DNA of 37,715 nt from Bacillus sp. MM2020_1 (GTDB taxonomy: Bacteria; Bacillota; Bacilli; Bacillales; Cytobacillaceae). Under the pieces are notes generated by a model, which was given only the letters and a program-made list of their open reading frames with translations, did not search any database and was not told the DNA's origin. The translations under genes were made by a program, and so were the position numbers. The stretch covers positions 1 through 37,715 of the forward strand of contig JAANMP010000048.1 of assembly GCA_011250595.1 (NCBI GenBank), written 5' to 3'. Of the stretch, positions 1 through 7,154 are shown piece by piece (the first letter of the stretch is position 1; each line of letters starts with the position of its first letter).

Positions 1-2
1 AC

Positions 3-191
3 TCCTTCACTTTAAAGGAAACCGCTGTAGGTAGTGATACTGTCCCTAAAGATAGTTTGTTTGTAATGGGAGATAACAGAAGGCGAAGCAAAGACAGCCG
101 TGATATTGGAGCGATACCAATGAAAAATGTAATAGGGACAACAAATGTTGTTTATTATCCAATAAAAGAAATTAAAATCGTAAATAACTAA
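3..191 (+). CDS. Signal peptidase I, C-terminal part (cut by window edge)
   Basis: Only the last 62 residues are inside the window; the frame is open from base 3 and stops at 189-191. The segment VMGDNR followed by SKDSRDIG is the conserved box of type I signal peptidases (the GDNR..S.DSR.G motif that follows the catalytic Lys region). The enzyme cleaves signal peptides from secreted pre-proteins on the outer face of the membrane. The catalytic Ser and Lys lie upstream of the window, so activity cannot be judged. The family call is secure, but which paralogue (SipS/T/V-like) cannot be told. Confidence 0.85.
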   Translation, partial: SFTLKETAVGSDTVPKDSLFVMGDNRRRSKDSRDIGAIPMKNVIGTTNVVYYPIKEIKIVNN

Positions 192-260
192 TTGCTGCTT
201 ATGCATATTGTTGGACTGGTCTTTTCTCTTATACAAAACACATCGGATGCGTTGTTCCAG

Positions 261-312
261 GAAGGGTTAACCACCTTCTTTGTTGAATTCCTTATTTAAC
301 AAACGGGGCAAC
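261..312 (+). repeat. Degenerate copy 0 of the dispersed intergenic repeat (right end)
   Basis: A GAAGG/CCTTC hairpin (261-278) is followed by CCTTATTTAACAAACGGGGC, which resembles the CTTATT..CTAACGGGGCAG right end of the better copies. It lies just downstream of the signal peptidase gene, as other copies lie downstream of theirs. No left end is recognisable. Confidence 0.45.
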
Positions 313-333
313 ATTCCTGTATTAAAGCTAAGT

Positions 334-411
334 TTGTGAAAAGATGCACTTAAACTAATGGGTGCAAGAGTGAAAACAGCAACGCAGTCAAGGTGCGTTG
401 CTGTTTTATTG
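334..411 (+). repeat. Dispersed repeat copy A (left end and central hairpin)
   Basis: The left end GTGAAAAGATGCACTTAAA runs into CTAATGGGTGCAAGAGT, then a perfect 13-bp stem (373-385 with 395-407, 9-nt loop). The right end is missing: after TTATTG the sequence enters the recombinase stop codon. The stem is T-rich on the plus side and A-rich on the other, so it can end transcription in both directions, including that of the recombinase. Confidence 0.8.
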
Positions 412-1257
412 TTAAAAATACTTCCTGTAAAATTCCTGCCTGATACTTCCGCTTAGCTGGGCATATATCCGGGTGGTTTCACTTTTTTCATGACCTAATA
501 AGCTTTGAATAACATCTAGAGGTGCCCCATTATTCAATAAGTTGGTTGCATAGCTGTGCCTTAATTGGTGTGGATGAATGTCTTTGTTAATGGTGGCACG
601 GTTTGAAATCCGCTTAATAATGTATCGCATTTGGGCAATGCTCATCCGATGAGGATCCCGTTCCGTGACAAAAATAGCAGAATCCCTGTCTTCACGATTA
701 TCAAGGTATCGTTTTAACCAAATTTCGCAGCGGATATTGAAATAGACTTCCCGTTCCTTATCGCCTTTACCTCTTATAATGGCGGATCGGTTCGACCAAT
801 TAATTCTTCCTCTATCTAAGGAAACAATTTCTCCTATTCGGCATCCAGTGGAGAACATGAATTCAAACAGAGCCTTTTCCATTGGGGTGCAGCAGGCTTC
901 CCGAATATGCTCAATTTCCATTTTGGTAAGAAATTTAGGGATTCTTTTCCCGGTTTTAGGTTCTTTTATTTTAACTGCTGGGTTTTTGGAAATATGCCCT
1001 TCTTCATGAGACCATCGAAACAATGATTTCATAAAACGAATACGATGAGCCAAACTTGCAGGCTTAAGGCTTTCACTTGATTTTGCTAAATAAGCTTTTA
1101 ATTGTTCCGTAGTAATCGTATCAAGTTGAACATCTTTAAAAAATCGTATGAGTAAGGCAGACTGTAGATTATATGCTTTTAATGTTTGCGGCGAAAAGCC
1201 TTCAATACGTTTATCAGATTCATACTTTACCCATGCTTGAGACAATAACAAGTTCAT
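412..1257 (-). CDS. Tyrosine recombinase / phage-type integrase
   Basis: This 281-residue protein has the two-domain layout of Xer-like recombinases: an N-terminal SAM-like core-binding domain (about 5-85) and a C-terminal catalytic domain (about 105-281). The catalytic set is complete: R140 in TGCRIGE, K164 in RGKGDKER, H230 and R233 in HPHQLRHSYAT, H256 in LLGHEK and nucleophile Y265 in RIYAQLSG. Such enzymes cut and rejoin DNA at short inverted core sites. I do not see the extra helix insert that marks integron IntI proteins. It is not clearly XerC or XerD, lying outside their usual neighbourhoods and ending in an atypical tail. The gene is flanked by a left-half repeat (334-411) and a right-half repeat (1312-1355) and is divergent from a run of single genes separated by the same repeat. 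Confidence 0.9.
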   Translation of the reverse strand: MNLLLSQAWVKYESDKRIEGFSPQTLKAYNLQSALLIRFFKDVQLDTITTEQLKAYLAKSSESLKPASLAHRIRFMKSLFRWSHEEGHISKNPAVKIKEPKTGKRIPKFLTKMEIEHIREACCTPMEKALFEFMFSTGCRIGEIVSLDRGRINWSNRSAIIRGKGDKEREVYFNIRCEIWLKRYLDNREDRDSAIFVTERDPHRMSIAQMRYIIKRISNRATINKDIHPHQLRHSYATNLLNNGAPLDVIQSLLGHEKSETTRIYAQLSGSIRQEFYRKYF

Positions 1258-1311
1258 CTCTCCCTAAAAAATCTTTTTTTCAGGAATTATTGACCTGATT
1301 CACGAAATTGA

Positions 1312-1355
1312 AACGGCAGCTCTTATTAAGCTAAAGGGGGTTAGTTTAACAAGAA
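1312..1355 (+). repeat. Dispersed repeat copy N (right end only), between recombinase and first array gene
   Basis: GGCAGCTCTTATTAAG followed by CTAAAGGGGGTTAGTTTAAC matches the end of the central hairpin plus the complete right end of other copies. The dyad is AAGCTAA / TTAGTTT with one wobble. It lies 55 bp upstream of the recombinase start and about 85 bp before the next gene, where an integron would have attI. A TCAGG/CCTGA dyad (1280-1298) sits between it and the recombinase. Confidence 0.65.
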
Positions 1356-1439
1356 AAAAGGTTTTAATGGTAAAATTATGTAAGGTAATTTTAGTAGAAA
1401 GATGTTGCGATTGTCTAATATACATAGGGAGGTGCTTTG

Positions 1440-2048
1440 GTGAAGGAGAATAAAGAAGATAGAGGGCATTGGAGAAATTTTATTTGCTTTACATTTATTG
1501 TTAGTTTAATTGTTGCGTTTTTTTCGGTTATTTCTGATAATTTACCATATTTAAGTGATGGAGCAACAGTTATTGAATTAATCATTTCATATTTAGCGGT
1601 AATGGTTAATTCCTTACCAATGTGGTTTATTGTTGCAATGCTTGTTGGCTATATGTTTTCGAGGAACATTAGAGAGGCTGCGTTACTTGGAGCCATTTAT
1701 ACAGTGTCTGCAATTTCATTTTACTTCGTGATTGGGCATTTTAATACGGATGCAGCAGTATCTTTATCATTCAAAGAACAGGCATTTATTTATGCGAGTT
1801 GGTACGGAGCTTCAACTGTCGGTGGTATCCTTGGTGGAATTGTAGGAATTTTAATAAAAAAAACACCTTATGTTCTACTGGTTTTACTTGCAGGGTTGTT
1901 CTTACAATTGTTTGTGAATGGTATAAGGAGCTGGAGTGACATTATTGGAATTGCACAAAATGTTACCTATTGTCTAATAATTGTAAGCATTGTTATTTAT
2001 TTAGTGATTATGAAGAAAAATGAAAGAAGAGAATATTTGAGAATGTGA
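1440..2048 (+). CDS. Integral membrane protein, possibly DUF6518-like
   Basis: About 202 residues with five to six hydrophobic segments (near residues 14-33, 43-75, 78-98, 118-140, 144-165 and 176-195). The stretch around LPMWFIVAMLVGYMFSRN, followed by AALLGAIY, resembles the DUF6518 pattern of a gated membrane segment followed by Arg and an Ala/Gly-rich helix, but I recall this from memory and hold it loosely. I chose GTG 1440 because AGGGAGG (1426-1432) sits 7 nt before it; TTG 1437 is in frame but too close. The stop codon overlaps the next repeat, so the gene and repeat look like one unit. Function unknown. Confidence 0.7.
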   Translation: MKENKEDRGHWRNFICFTFIVSLIVAFFSVISDNLPYLSDGATVIELIISYLAVMVNSLPMWFIVAMLVGYMFSRNIREAALLGAIYTVSAISFYFVIGHFNTDAAVSLSFKEQAFIYASWYGASTVGGILGGIVGILIKKTPYVLLVLLAGLFLQLFVNGIRSWSDIIGIAQNVTYCLIIVSIVIYLVIMKKNERREYLRM

Positions 2049-2145
2049 AGAGATGCACTTAAACTAACGGGTGCAAGAGTTTAAGATCCAGCTGCCAGAC
2101 TTGGTGGCTTTTTCTTATTGCACTAAGGTAAGTAGCTTCGTTGAA
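2044..2145 (+). repeat. Dispersed repeat copy B
   Basis: The left end GTGAAGAGATGCACTTAAA plus CTAACGGGTGCAAGAGT overlaps the stop codon of the upstream gene. The central hairpin AGCTGCCA-GACT-TGGTGGCT pairs fully with two wobbles and is followed by T5. The right end is decayed (CACTAAGGTAAGTAG). Confidence 0.85.
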
Positions 2146-2252
2146 TAAAACTGCCTTAATCTTTTGATAAATTGTAGTTGTAATTATTGAAAATGAAGTA
2201 TTAAATGTATAACCATATAATAAGTATAGGAAGTGAAAAGGAGTTTTCCTCG

Positions 2253-2663
2253 TTGTTTTTTCTTCTTGTTTCTGTTTTATCTCCAACTTTCTTCCTTTTA
2301 ATTATAAAGGGAAAAGACAAGGTGAGTGAATATGTGGAAAAAAAGATTAAAATTAATCGGTTTTCTTTTTCGTCAAGAAAAAGAAGCAAGTCTTCAAACA
2401 AAAATGATAACGAGGGGATGCTATTTGTGTTTTCAGGAAAAACATATGGCGGTTTTTGGATGAAAAACACCTTGATTCCTTTATCTATTGCATTTCTTGA
2501 TTTAGATGGGAAAATTCTAAAAATACAAGATATGGTGCCTTGTAAAGAGGATGAATGTCCTACTTATGATCCGGAACTTTATTATCATTATGCCGTCGAA
2601 GTTAATCTTGGATGGTTTGAAAAGAATCAAATCAAAGTAGGGGATTTTGTAAAGCTAGATTAA
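2253..2663 (+). CDS. DUF192 protein with a damaged N-terminal part
   Basis: Residues from NEGMLFVF onward are a clear DUF192 domain: [16 protein letters not shown], a DG turn, a short acidic loop, then [21 protein letters not shown]192 proteins are small exported proteins of unknown role. The usual first strands and the GLM.R segment before EGMLFVF are missing. TTG 2253 has AAAAGGAG 9 nt upstream and gives a membrane-spanning N-terminus; the frame is open back to ATG 2205. In another frame ATG 2332, behind AAGGTGAG, starts [20 protein letters not shown] and reaches LQTK, which looks like the real beginning of such a protein. A deletion near 2398-2410 may have put the two halves out of frame. 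Domain call firm, intactness doubtful. Confidence 0.65.
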   Translation: MFFLLVSVLSPTFFLLIIKGKDKVSEYVEKKIKINRFSFSSRKRSKSSNKNDNEGMLFVFSGKTYGGFWMKNTLIPLSIAFLDLDGKILKIQDMVPCKEDECPTYDPELYYHYAVEVNLGWFEKNQIKVGDFVKLD

Positions 2664-2707
2664 AATCACCTCACCTCTATGAGTTCTTAGAGGTGAGGTG
2701 ATTTTTT
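2662..2707 (+). terminator. Strong rho-independent terminator after the DUF192 gene
   Basis: A perfect 18-bp stem (2662-2679 with 2688-2705) with an 8-nt loop and a T run starts at the stop codon. It is separate from repeat copy C, which begins 33 bp further on, so this gene has its own terminator as well as the repeat hairpin. Confidence 0.9.
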
Positions 2708-2739
2708 AATAGATATTTATGCTAATATTACTGAAAAGA

Positions 2740-2844
2740 TTGTGAAGTAATGTACTTAAACAAACGGGTGCATTAGCGAAAGATCAGGGCTGTCATTTTG
2801 GCAGCTTTTCTTATTGAGCTAATTGGCAGGTTAGCTGAAGAAGG
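2740..2844 (+). repeat. Dispersed repeat copy C
   Basis: Complete copy. Left end GTGAAGTAATGTACTTAAA plus CAAACGGGTGCATTAG. Centre GCTGTCA-TTT-TGGCAGC with T4. Right end AGCTAA-TTGGCAGG-TTAGCT, a 6-bp perfect dyad whose outer bases differ from copy D but still pair. Confidence 0.85.
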
Positions 2845-2910
2845 ATAATGGTTATTTATTATAGAAAAGAAAAGTGAAGAAGATTTATATATTAATGCTG
2901 AGGAGAAAAA

Positions 2911-3369
2911 ATGGATCAAAATGGAATTGTTTTAGTAGTTAGTGTTTCAATATTTAAAGGTGAAGAAGCTTTAATGATTAAAGAAAATAAACCTTTTGCA
3001 ATGAATAAGTGGAATTTTCCTAGTGGACGAATTGAATCTAGTGAAGACATTCTTTATGCAGCTCGCAGGGAAGCAAAAGAGGAAACAGGATTAGATGTGG
3101 AACTTACTAGTACAACGGGTATTTATAACTTTATAAGTAGTGCAGGTAATCAAGTTATTCTTTTTCATTTTATTGGTGAAGTTTCAGGGGGTTCATTTAA
3201 TCTTGAAGAAGATGAAATTATAGACAGTAAATGGGTTAAGATGCTTGACCTAGTGGACATAGATAATGAAGAACTGCGTGATGCAAGCGTAATAAAACAA
3301 ATAATAAATAATCTAGTGATTAAAAATTTTTATTCAATAAATATTTTTAATCAACAATTGGGTAAATAA
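2911..3369 (+). CDS. NUDIX hydrolase
   Basis: 152 residues with a complete Nudix box: G at the start of GRIESSEDILYAAR, then REAKEETGL, matching GX5EX7REUXEEXGU. The EE pair binds Mg2+, and the fold hydrolyses nucleoside diphosphates linked to another group; the substrate cannot be read from sequence. The start is well supported by GAGGAG just upstream of ATG 2911. It lies 67 bp after the end of repeat C and its stop is about 6 bp before repeat D, so it forms a one-gene unit between repeats. The last 20 residues are Asn/Ile/Phe-rich and beyond the conserved fold. Confidence 0.92.
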   Translation: MDQNGIVLVVSVSIFKGEEALMIKENKPFAMNKWNFPSGRIESSEDILYAARREAKEETGLDVELTSTTGIYNFISSAGNQVILFHFIGEVSGGSFNLEEDEIIDSKWVKMLDLVDIDNEELRDASVIKQIINNLVIKNFYSINIFNQQLGK

Positions 3370-3374
3370 ATATC

Positions 3375-3449
3375 CTTTGACGGTGCTTTACTACAAGTGG
3401 AGTAGAGCTTTTTTGTTGTTCCACTAACGGAGCAGGTTAGTGAAAGAAG
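3375..3449 (+). repeat. Dispersed repeat copy D
   Basis: The left end is reduced to GACGGTGC. The centre GCTTTACT-ACAAGTGG-AGTAGAGC pairs over 8 bp with one wobble and is followed by T6. The right end CACTAAC-GGAGCAG-GTTAGTG is a perfect 7-bp dyad around a 7-bp core. Confidence 0.8.
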
Positions 3450-3534
3450 CAGTAGGGGTTTTATCCTATTTTCATAGACATCTCTCAATATATACTGATA
3501 GAATAATCAGAAATATATTAGAGGTGGAATAGAA

Positions 3535-4212
3535 TTGAAAAAAAGATTAGGATGCCTACACGCCCATTATTCAAATATTGAGTATATCGAAAACGCACTT
3601 TCCACATATGACATTGAATTAATACACTTTGTTGACCCCGCATTAATGTATCGAGTTACATCAGATGAGAATTTTAAAGAAGTAGATGCTCAAAACAAAG
3701 TTAAAGAGCAAATAGAGTGGATTGCCCAATGTAATGTTGATGCTATTCTCATTACTTGCACAAACTATATTGCAATTTTACAGGAAGAACAACTCTCAAT
3801 ATCAGTGCCAATTATAAAAATTGATGAACCCTACTTTGAATACATTTGTAATATACAGCAACCTCAGGCTATCCTATTTACAAATCCGGAAACTGTTAAT
3901 GGGACTATGGAGCGTCTCAATCAATATGCTTATAATCATCAAAAATCTGTAGATATAGAGGTAATTGTCATTAAAAATACTTTTGAATTGATAATGCAAG
4001 GTCTAAAACACGAATATAATCAAGAAATTTCCAAGTTCCTGAATAAAATTATTAAAGCAGATAAAATTATCTCAGTTGCTCAATTATCTATGGTTGATGC
4101 ATCCCAGGAAGTTGAATATATGACATCTAAGCCTATAATTAATCCTTTGGATACATTAATTTCTTACATTGTTAATCAGTTAAAATTAGACAAGAAATCA
4201 GTGGTAATTTGA
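3535..4212 (+). CDS. Asp/Glu racemase superfamily-like protein
   Basis: 225 residues. The layout suggests the aspartate/glutamate racemase fold: an N-terminal beta strand ending in LGCLHAHYSN with a Cys, a second Cys in LITCTNY at the end of a strand where racemases have their other half-site residue, and a PIIKIDEPYF strand between. I do not recognise a named subfamily and the usual GGxG...T motif at the first site is absent, so a non-racemase role is possible. The start is TTG 3535 with GAGGTGG 7 nt upstream. The stop is only a few bases before repeat E. Confidence 0.5.
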   Translation: MKKRLGCLHAHYSNIEYIENALSTYDIELIHFVDPALMYRVTSDENFKEVDAQNKVKEQIEWIAQCNVDAILITCTNYIAILQEEQLSISVPIIKIDEPYFEYICNIQQPQAILFTNPETVNGTMERLNQYAYNHQKSVDIEVIVIKNTFELIMQGLKHEYNQEISKFLNKIIKADKIISVAQLSMVDASQEVEYMTSKPIINPLDTLISYIVNQLKLDKKSVVI

Positions 4213-4215
4213 TTT

Positions 4216-4314
4216 TCCTTATTCAGCTAACGGGTGCTTGAGTTGAACAATCAGATGCCATTTTTGGTGGCATTTTTGCTTCTTCAACTAAAGAAGCAGG
4301 ATAGTTTAAGAAGG
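4216..4314 (+). repeat. Dispersed repeat copy E (second left-end type)
   Basis: The left end here is CCTTATTCAGCTAACGGGTG, then CTTGAGTTGAA, instead of the GTGAAG..GCACTTAAA type. The centre is ATGCCA/TGGCAT with T5. The right end AACTA-AAGAAGCAGGA-TAGTT is followed by TAAGAAGG. Confidence 0.85.
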
Positions 4315-4543
4315 TTTTTATTCTTTAAGGTCGTATTTGACAAAAAGTGCGTCGTAAAAGAGGTAACAAGAAAAAGCGTCTAATTGACGCTTTAGTAAGA
4401 AAGAAGTCTTGTAAATGGTAACTCAACGTAAAGGATTACTTTATATTATGATAGCTTGTTTTAAAAGGTCATGGACAAACATGGAGTTTTTAAAAATAGG
4501 CAAATGACATATAGTATGACTTAAAGTTTGAACATAAAGTCAA
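4315..4543. other. Non-coding gap with a hairpin
   Basis: I see no gene. An 8-bp hairpin AAAGCGTC-TAATT-GACGCTTT lies at 4373-4393 without a clear T run. The rest is AT-rich and may hold a promoter for the small genes further right. Confidence 0.4.
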
Positions 4544-4774
4544 TCATTTCTTAAAAAGAATGGATGAACATCTCTTACAAGTCACATTATAAATAAAATT
4601 AAATTTTAGCCTTTTAAGAATCTTTCTCGAAATAGTAGTGGAATTGAATTGTATACCGCATTCACAGCTATTTTGATTTTTAACAGTACAATAAGGAGTT
4701 GTCACTATACCGAAAATAAAATAACAACACTTACAAATAGGCAAATATCTATTCCTCTTTAAAAATGGACACAT
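4544..4774 (-). CDS. Possible small cysteine-rich protein
   Basis: A 76-residue frame with nine Cys arranged as paired clusters (CKCC near 14-17, CECG near 37-40, CKRC near 69-72), which would suit a small metal-binding or coat protein. Such spacing is unlikely by chance. However, there is no ribosome site before ATG 4774 and it is divergent from the Gly/Tyr/His gene with its start inside that gene's leader. I do not recognise the family. It could be real or an accident of AT-rich DNA. Confidence 0.35.
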   Translation of the reverse strand: MCPFLKRNRYLPICKCCYFIFGIVTTPYCTVKNQNSCECGIQFNSTTISRKILKRLKFNFIYNVTCKRCSSILFKK

Positions 4775-4811
4775 ACACTATTTTTGAAACAATTTGAGGA
4801 GGAGATATAAA

Positions 4812-5027
4812 ATGGAAAGACAATTCTTTGGAAGCGGTATGAGTTATGGAGGTTATCCTGGTTATGGCATGGGTTATGGTGGTTACCCATTCCATCATGG
4901 ATATGGTGGTTACCCACTCCATCATGGTTATGGTGGTCACCCATTCCATCATGGTTATGGTGGCTATCCATTCCATCATGGATATGGCGGCTATCCATTT
5001 CATCATGGTTATGGTGGCTGCTGTTAG
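4812..5027 (+). CDS. Gly/Tyr/His-rich repeat protein, likely spore coat
   Basis: 71 residues. After a short lead (MERQFFGSGMSYGGY) the protein is five near-exact repeats of the 9-residue unit GYGGYPFHH (27-bp DNA repeats) and it ends in GGCC. Composition and size recall the Gly/His/Tyr-rich YeeK-type inner coat proteins of Bacillus; the two terminal Cys could crosslink. ATG 4812 is chosen because GAGGAGG (4797-4803) lies 8 nt upstream; an in-frame start at 4794 would lie inside that site. Coat role is inferred from composition and from the sporulation lipoprotein next door. Confidence 0.7.
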   Translation: MERQFFGSGMSYGGYPGYGMGYGGYPFHHGYGGYPLHHGYGGHPFHHGYGGYPFHHGYGGYPFHHGYGGCC

Positions 5028-5137
5028 AGATGGTTCATGCTAGGCTCTTTAATTAAATATTAGTTAATTTTACACATGACGTTATTTTAAAAATGAATGT
5101 AAAATTTATGGTAGACAATTAATCCAAGATCAGCATG

Positions 5138-5171
5138 AAAAAATGCTTAGCATATTGCCAAGCATTTTTTT
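5138..5171. terminator. Bidirectional terminator between convergent genes
   Basis: A 10-bp stem AAAAATGCTT / AAGCATTTTT with an 11-nt loop and T7 on the plus strand, and an A tract that gives T on the minus strand. It lies between the convergent coat-like gene and the lipoprotein gene. Confidence 0.8.
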
Positions 5172-5178
5172 ATTCACC

Positions 5179-5676
5179 TTATTTGGCTTTAGGGAATACC
5201 CTACGAATTGTTTCAGTAAATTCATTAAAGAAACCTGAGATTGGTCTACCATGACGAATATCAGAGGCATATGTGGTCATGCGATCATAAAAGTCAGGGT
5301 TTTCCGATACGTAAACGTTATCAATATCTCGATCAGTGGATTTCACTCTTTGTGAAATCTTATGTTCAATACTATAAGTACCCTTATTTCGGGATGTAGG
5401 TGTGAGCTTTACGGCTACATATGCATTATTTTCTGTAACAATGACATTTGCCGTTTCCACTTCTTTCAGATCGGCTACTTTTTTAGCTGCATCATCAGCT
5501 ACTCTCATTCTAGATCTATTATCGTAATCATTATTGTCTCTGTCGTTGGTGATGTTGTTCCTTGTCACATTTTGGTCACGATTTACAACATCATTTTTAT
5601 TTACGTTATTTCTGGCACACCCTGTTAAATCAAGGCTAAATATAAGGAAAGCAATTAAGATTAGGCTTTTTTTCAT
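5179..5676 (-). CDS. YhcN/YlaJ-family sporulation lipoprotein
   Basis: 165 residues. It has a lipoprotein signal (positively charged start, hydrophobic core, lipobox LTGC with Cys near residue 20), an Asn/Asp/Arg-rich low-complexity linker (about 21-55), then the YhcN/YlaJ domain (about 58-165) with VADDAAKKVADLKEV, NAYVAVKL and the R.K..D..I.NVYVSENPDF segment. Proteins of this family are attached to the inner spore membrane and help in germination or outgrowth. GGAGGG lies 8 nt before ATG. A tiny reading frame (5718-5825) sits 41 bp upstream in the same direction and may be co-transcribed. Confidence 0.88.
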   Translation of the reverse strand: MKKSLILIAFLIFSLDLTGCARNNVNKNDVVNRDQNVTRNNITNDRDNNDYDNRSRMRVADDAAKKVADLKEVETANVIVTENNAYVAVKLTPTSRNKGTYSIEHKISQRVKSTDRDIDNVYVSENPDFYDRMTTYASDIRHGRPISGFFNEFTETIRRVFPKAK

Positions 5677-5717
5677 GGTGTATTCCCTCCGTGAATTAAG
5701 TTAAGCTCTCCATTTCC

Positions 5718-5825
5718 TTAAAGATTATTCATGTGATGGTTTAGTTCTTCAATTACTTTATTTACTTTGGATTGGTGGATAAGAACCCTTGTAATGCTTT
5801 CAGTTATAAATACTTCTGATTCCAC
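5718..5825 (-). CDS. Possible 35-residue protein upstream of the lipoprotein gene
   Basis: GTG start at 5825, preceded by GGGAGGGGG. The product has an amphipathic helical look (ESEVFITESITRVLIHQSKV then NKVIEELNHHMNNL), with no Cys and no signal. It is co-oriented with and 41 bp upstream of the lipoprotein gene. The strong ribosome site is the main support. No family is recognised. Confidence 0.45.
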   Translation of the reverse strand: MESEVFITESITRVLIHQSKVNKVIEELNHHMNNL

Positions 5826-5959
5826 CTTCCCCCTCCCATTCTTAATAAGTGAACGAATAAAAACTTATTATTTATTATTTAATACTTTTTTCTTTTTATA
5901 CTTATTACTCGGATAAGGTGAGTTCATTTTTTAAGAGAACTGAAGAGGGGAAAAAGGTA

Positions 5960-6067
5960 TTGTGAAGAAATGCACTTAAAGTAACGGGGTGCAAGAGTTC
6001 AAGAGATAATGAGTTGCGGCGGCAGCTCATTTTCTTATTGTGCTAACGGGGCAGGTTAATTGAAGAA
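5960..6067 (+). repeat. Dispersed repeat copy F
   Basis: A full copy and one of the clearest. Left end GTGAAGAAATGCACTTAAA plus GTAACGGGGTGCAAGAGTT. The centre is a 10-bp stem AATGAGTTGC / GCAGCTCATT with a GGCG loop and one wobble. Right end CTAACGGGGCAGGTTAATTG. It does not directly follow a stop codon here, since the neighbouring genes on the left run leftward. Confidence 0.88.
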
Positions 6068-6133
6068 TTGAATAATAACCCAACAACTATGTGTTAAGAT
6101 ATAAGGCAGAATTAATGAAAGGGTTGAAAGAAA

Positions 6134-6733
6134 ATGTCAAGAGGGGAACACTTACTGCAAGAACAACATGGGACTATAAAGAAAGCATCCTCTTTTTATG
6201 AGAACCAAATGCTTAATTACATAAATGATAAGATGACAGATTTTATAGTTAAGCAAGGTATGATGTTTATTGCAACAGCTGATTCTAGTGGAAACTGTGA
6301 CTCCTCTTTTAGAGCTGGCTCAGTAGGTTTTGTAAGGGTTATCAATGATAAAACATTAATATATCCTGAATACAAGGGGAATGGTGTTATGGCAAGTTTA
6401 GGAAACATCATTGAAAATCCTCATATCGGATTAATGTTTATAGATTTTTTTGAGCATTCCATTGGGTTACATGTAAATGGTACAGCCTCTATTATAGAAA
6501 ATGGACAATTAGCCTCATTAAAGATGACAGAAAAGATAATGAATGATATTAAAGAAAAAGAAGGTAATAGACCAGAACGTTGGGTTATTATCAAAGTTGA
6601 TGAAGCTTATATTCATTGTTCAAAACATATCCCAAAGCTAAAACAAATCGACAAAAAAATATATTGGGGAACTGATGATGAGAAACAAAAGGGTGGGGAT
6701 TTTTTCAAAGCAAAACAAAGTAAAAAAGATTAA
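6134..6733 (+). CDS. Pyridoxamine 5'-phosphate oxidase-like (PNPOx) protein
   Basis: 199 residues with a split-barrel FMN-binding fold: FIATADSSGNCDSSFRAGSVGFVRV (first strands), YPEYKGNGVMASLGNIIENPHIGLMFIDF and the HVNGTASI strand. The pattern matches the general stress/PNPOx-like family, which binds flavin and often has unknown substrates. The C-terminal YIHCSKHIPK segment is typical of a subgroup of these proteins. The gene begins 67 bp after repeat F and its stop is 3 bp before repeat G, so it is another one-gene unit. The ribosome site is weak (AAAGGG). Confidence 0.85.
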   Translation: MSRGEHLLQEQHGTIKKASSFYENQMLNYINDKMTDFIVKQGMMFIATADSSGNCDSSFRAGSVGFVRVINDKTLIYPEYKGNGVMASLGNIIENPHIGLMFIDFFEHSIGLHVNGTASIIENGQLASLKMTEKIMNDIKEKEGNRPERWVIIKVDEAYIHCSKHIPKLKQIDKKIYWGTDDEKQKGGDFFKAKQSKKD

Positions 6734-6736
6734 AAA

Positions 6737-6808
6737 AATAAAGCTAGCGGGTGCGATTGCTTAACAAAGTGATCGCTTTTTTCTTATTCAAGTAACGAAG
6801 CAGGTTCA
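6737..6808 (+). repeat. Dispersed repeat copy G, right end cut by an IS110 fragment
   Basis: AAGCTAGCGGGTGC is followed by the 10-bp stem GCGATTGCTT / AAGTGATCGC (three wobbles) with T6, then TTCTTATTCAAGTAACGAAG and CAGGTT. Past 6806 the expected end is replaced by transposase sequence. Confidence 0.8.
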
Positions 6809-7059
6809 GGCAAATGGAAAGGTCAGATTGTGATTTCAAAGCGTGGAAGGTCAAGACTACGACGCTTCCTCTACTTAGCAACTATGAGCCTTGTGATGAA
6901 TAACCCTGAATTCATAATGTGAAGGTTAAGAAGATAAAGAAAATGAAATCAATAATGAAACTGATCGGTAAACTAGCAAGAATTTTTGTAGGAAAAGCAC
7001 GACGGAACGAGTCTTACTGTCCAAATAAAATACAAGAATTAATCCCTTTAGCAGCTTAG
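6806..7059 (+). pseudogene. IS110-family transposase C-terminal remnant
   Basis: The frame from 6806 reads SGKWKGQIVISKRGRSRLRR followed by FLYLATMSLVMNNPEF, which is the conserved C-terminal region (transposase_20 domain) of IS110/IS1111 enzymes. A frameshift or small deletion near 6908 ends it. The continuation in another frame (from KKMKSIMKLIGKLARIFVG to the stop at 7057-7059) is the usual IS110 tail. The N-terminal DEDD catalytic half is gone. This relic joins directly to repeat copy G. Confidence 0.8.
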
Positions 7060-7154
7060 AAATACAACATTGGTTTATAAAATGTTTCAATGAAAATAGT
7101 TAACTTTAATTTTGAATGTTGTCTTATTCGTAGGATTTCAAATATGTACGGAGT

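Noticed and set aside
412..1257. Calling the recombinase a true integron integrase (IntI)
   Set aside because: The IntI-specific helix insert between the Lys and His-X-X-Arg motifs is not visible, so only an integron-like arrangement is proposed.
4749..5006. Met/Trp/Thr-rich repetitive frame on the minus strand
   Set aside because: It is the mirror of the GYGGYPFHH repeat gene. The repeat DNA keeps all frames open, and the plus frame has the ribosome site.
4840..5024. CRISPR-like tandem repeat
   Set aside because: The 27-bp units are directly adjacent with no spacers and are in frame with a coding gene.
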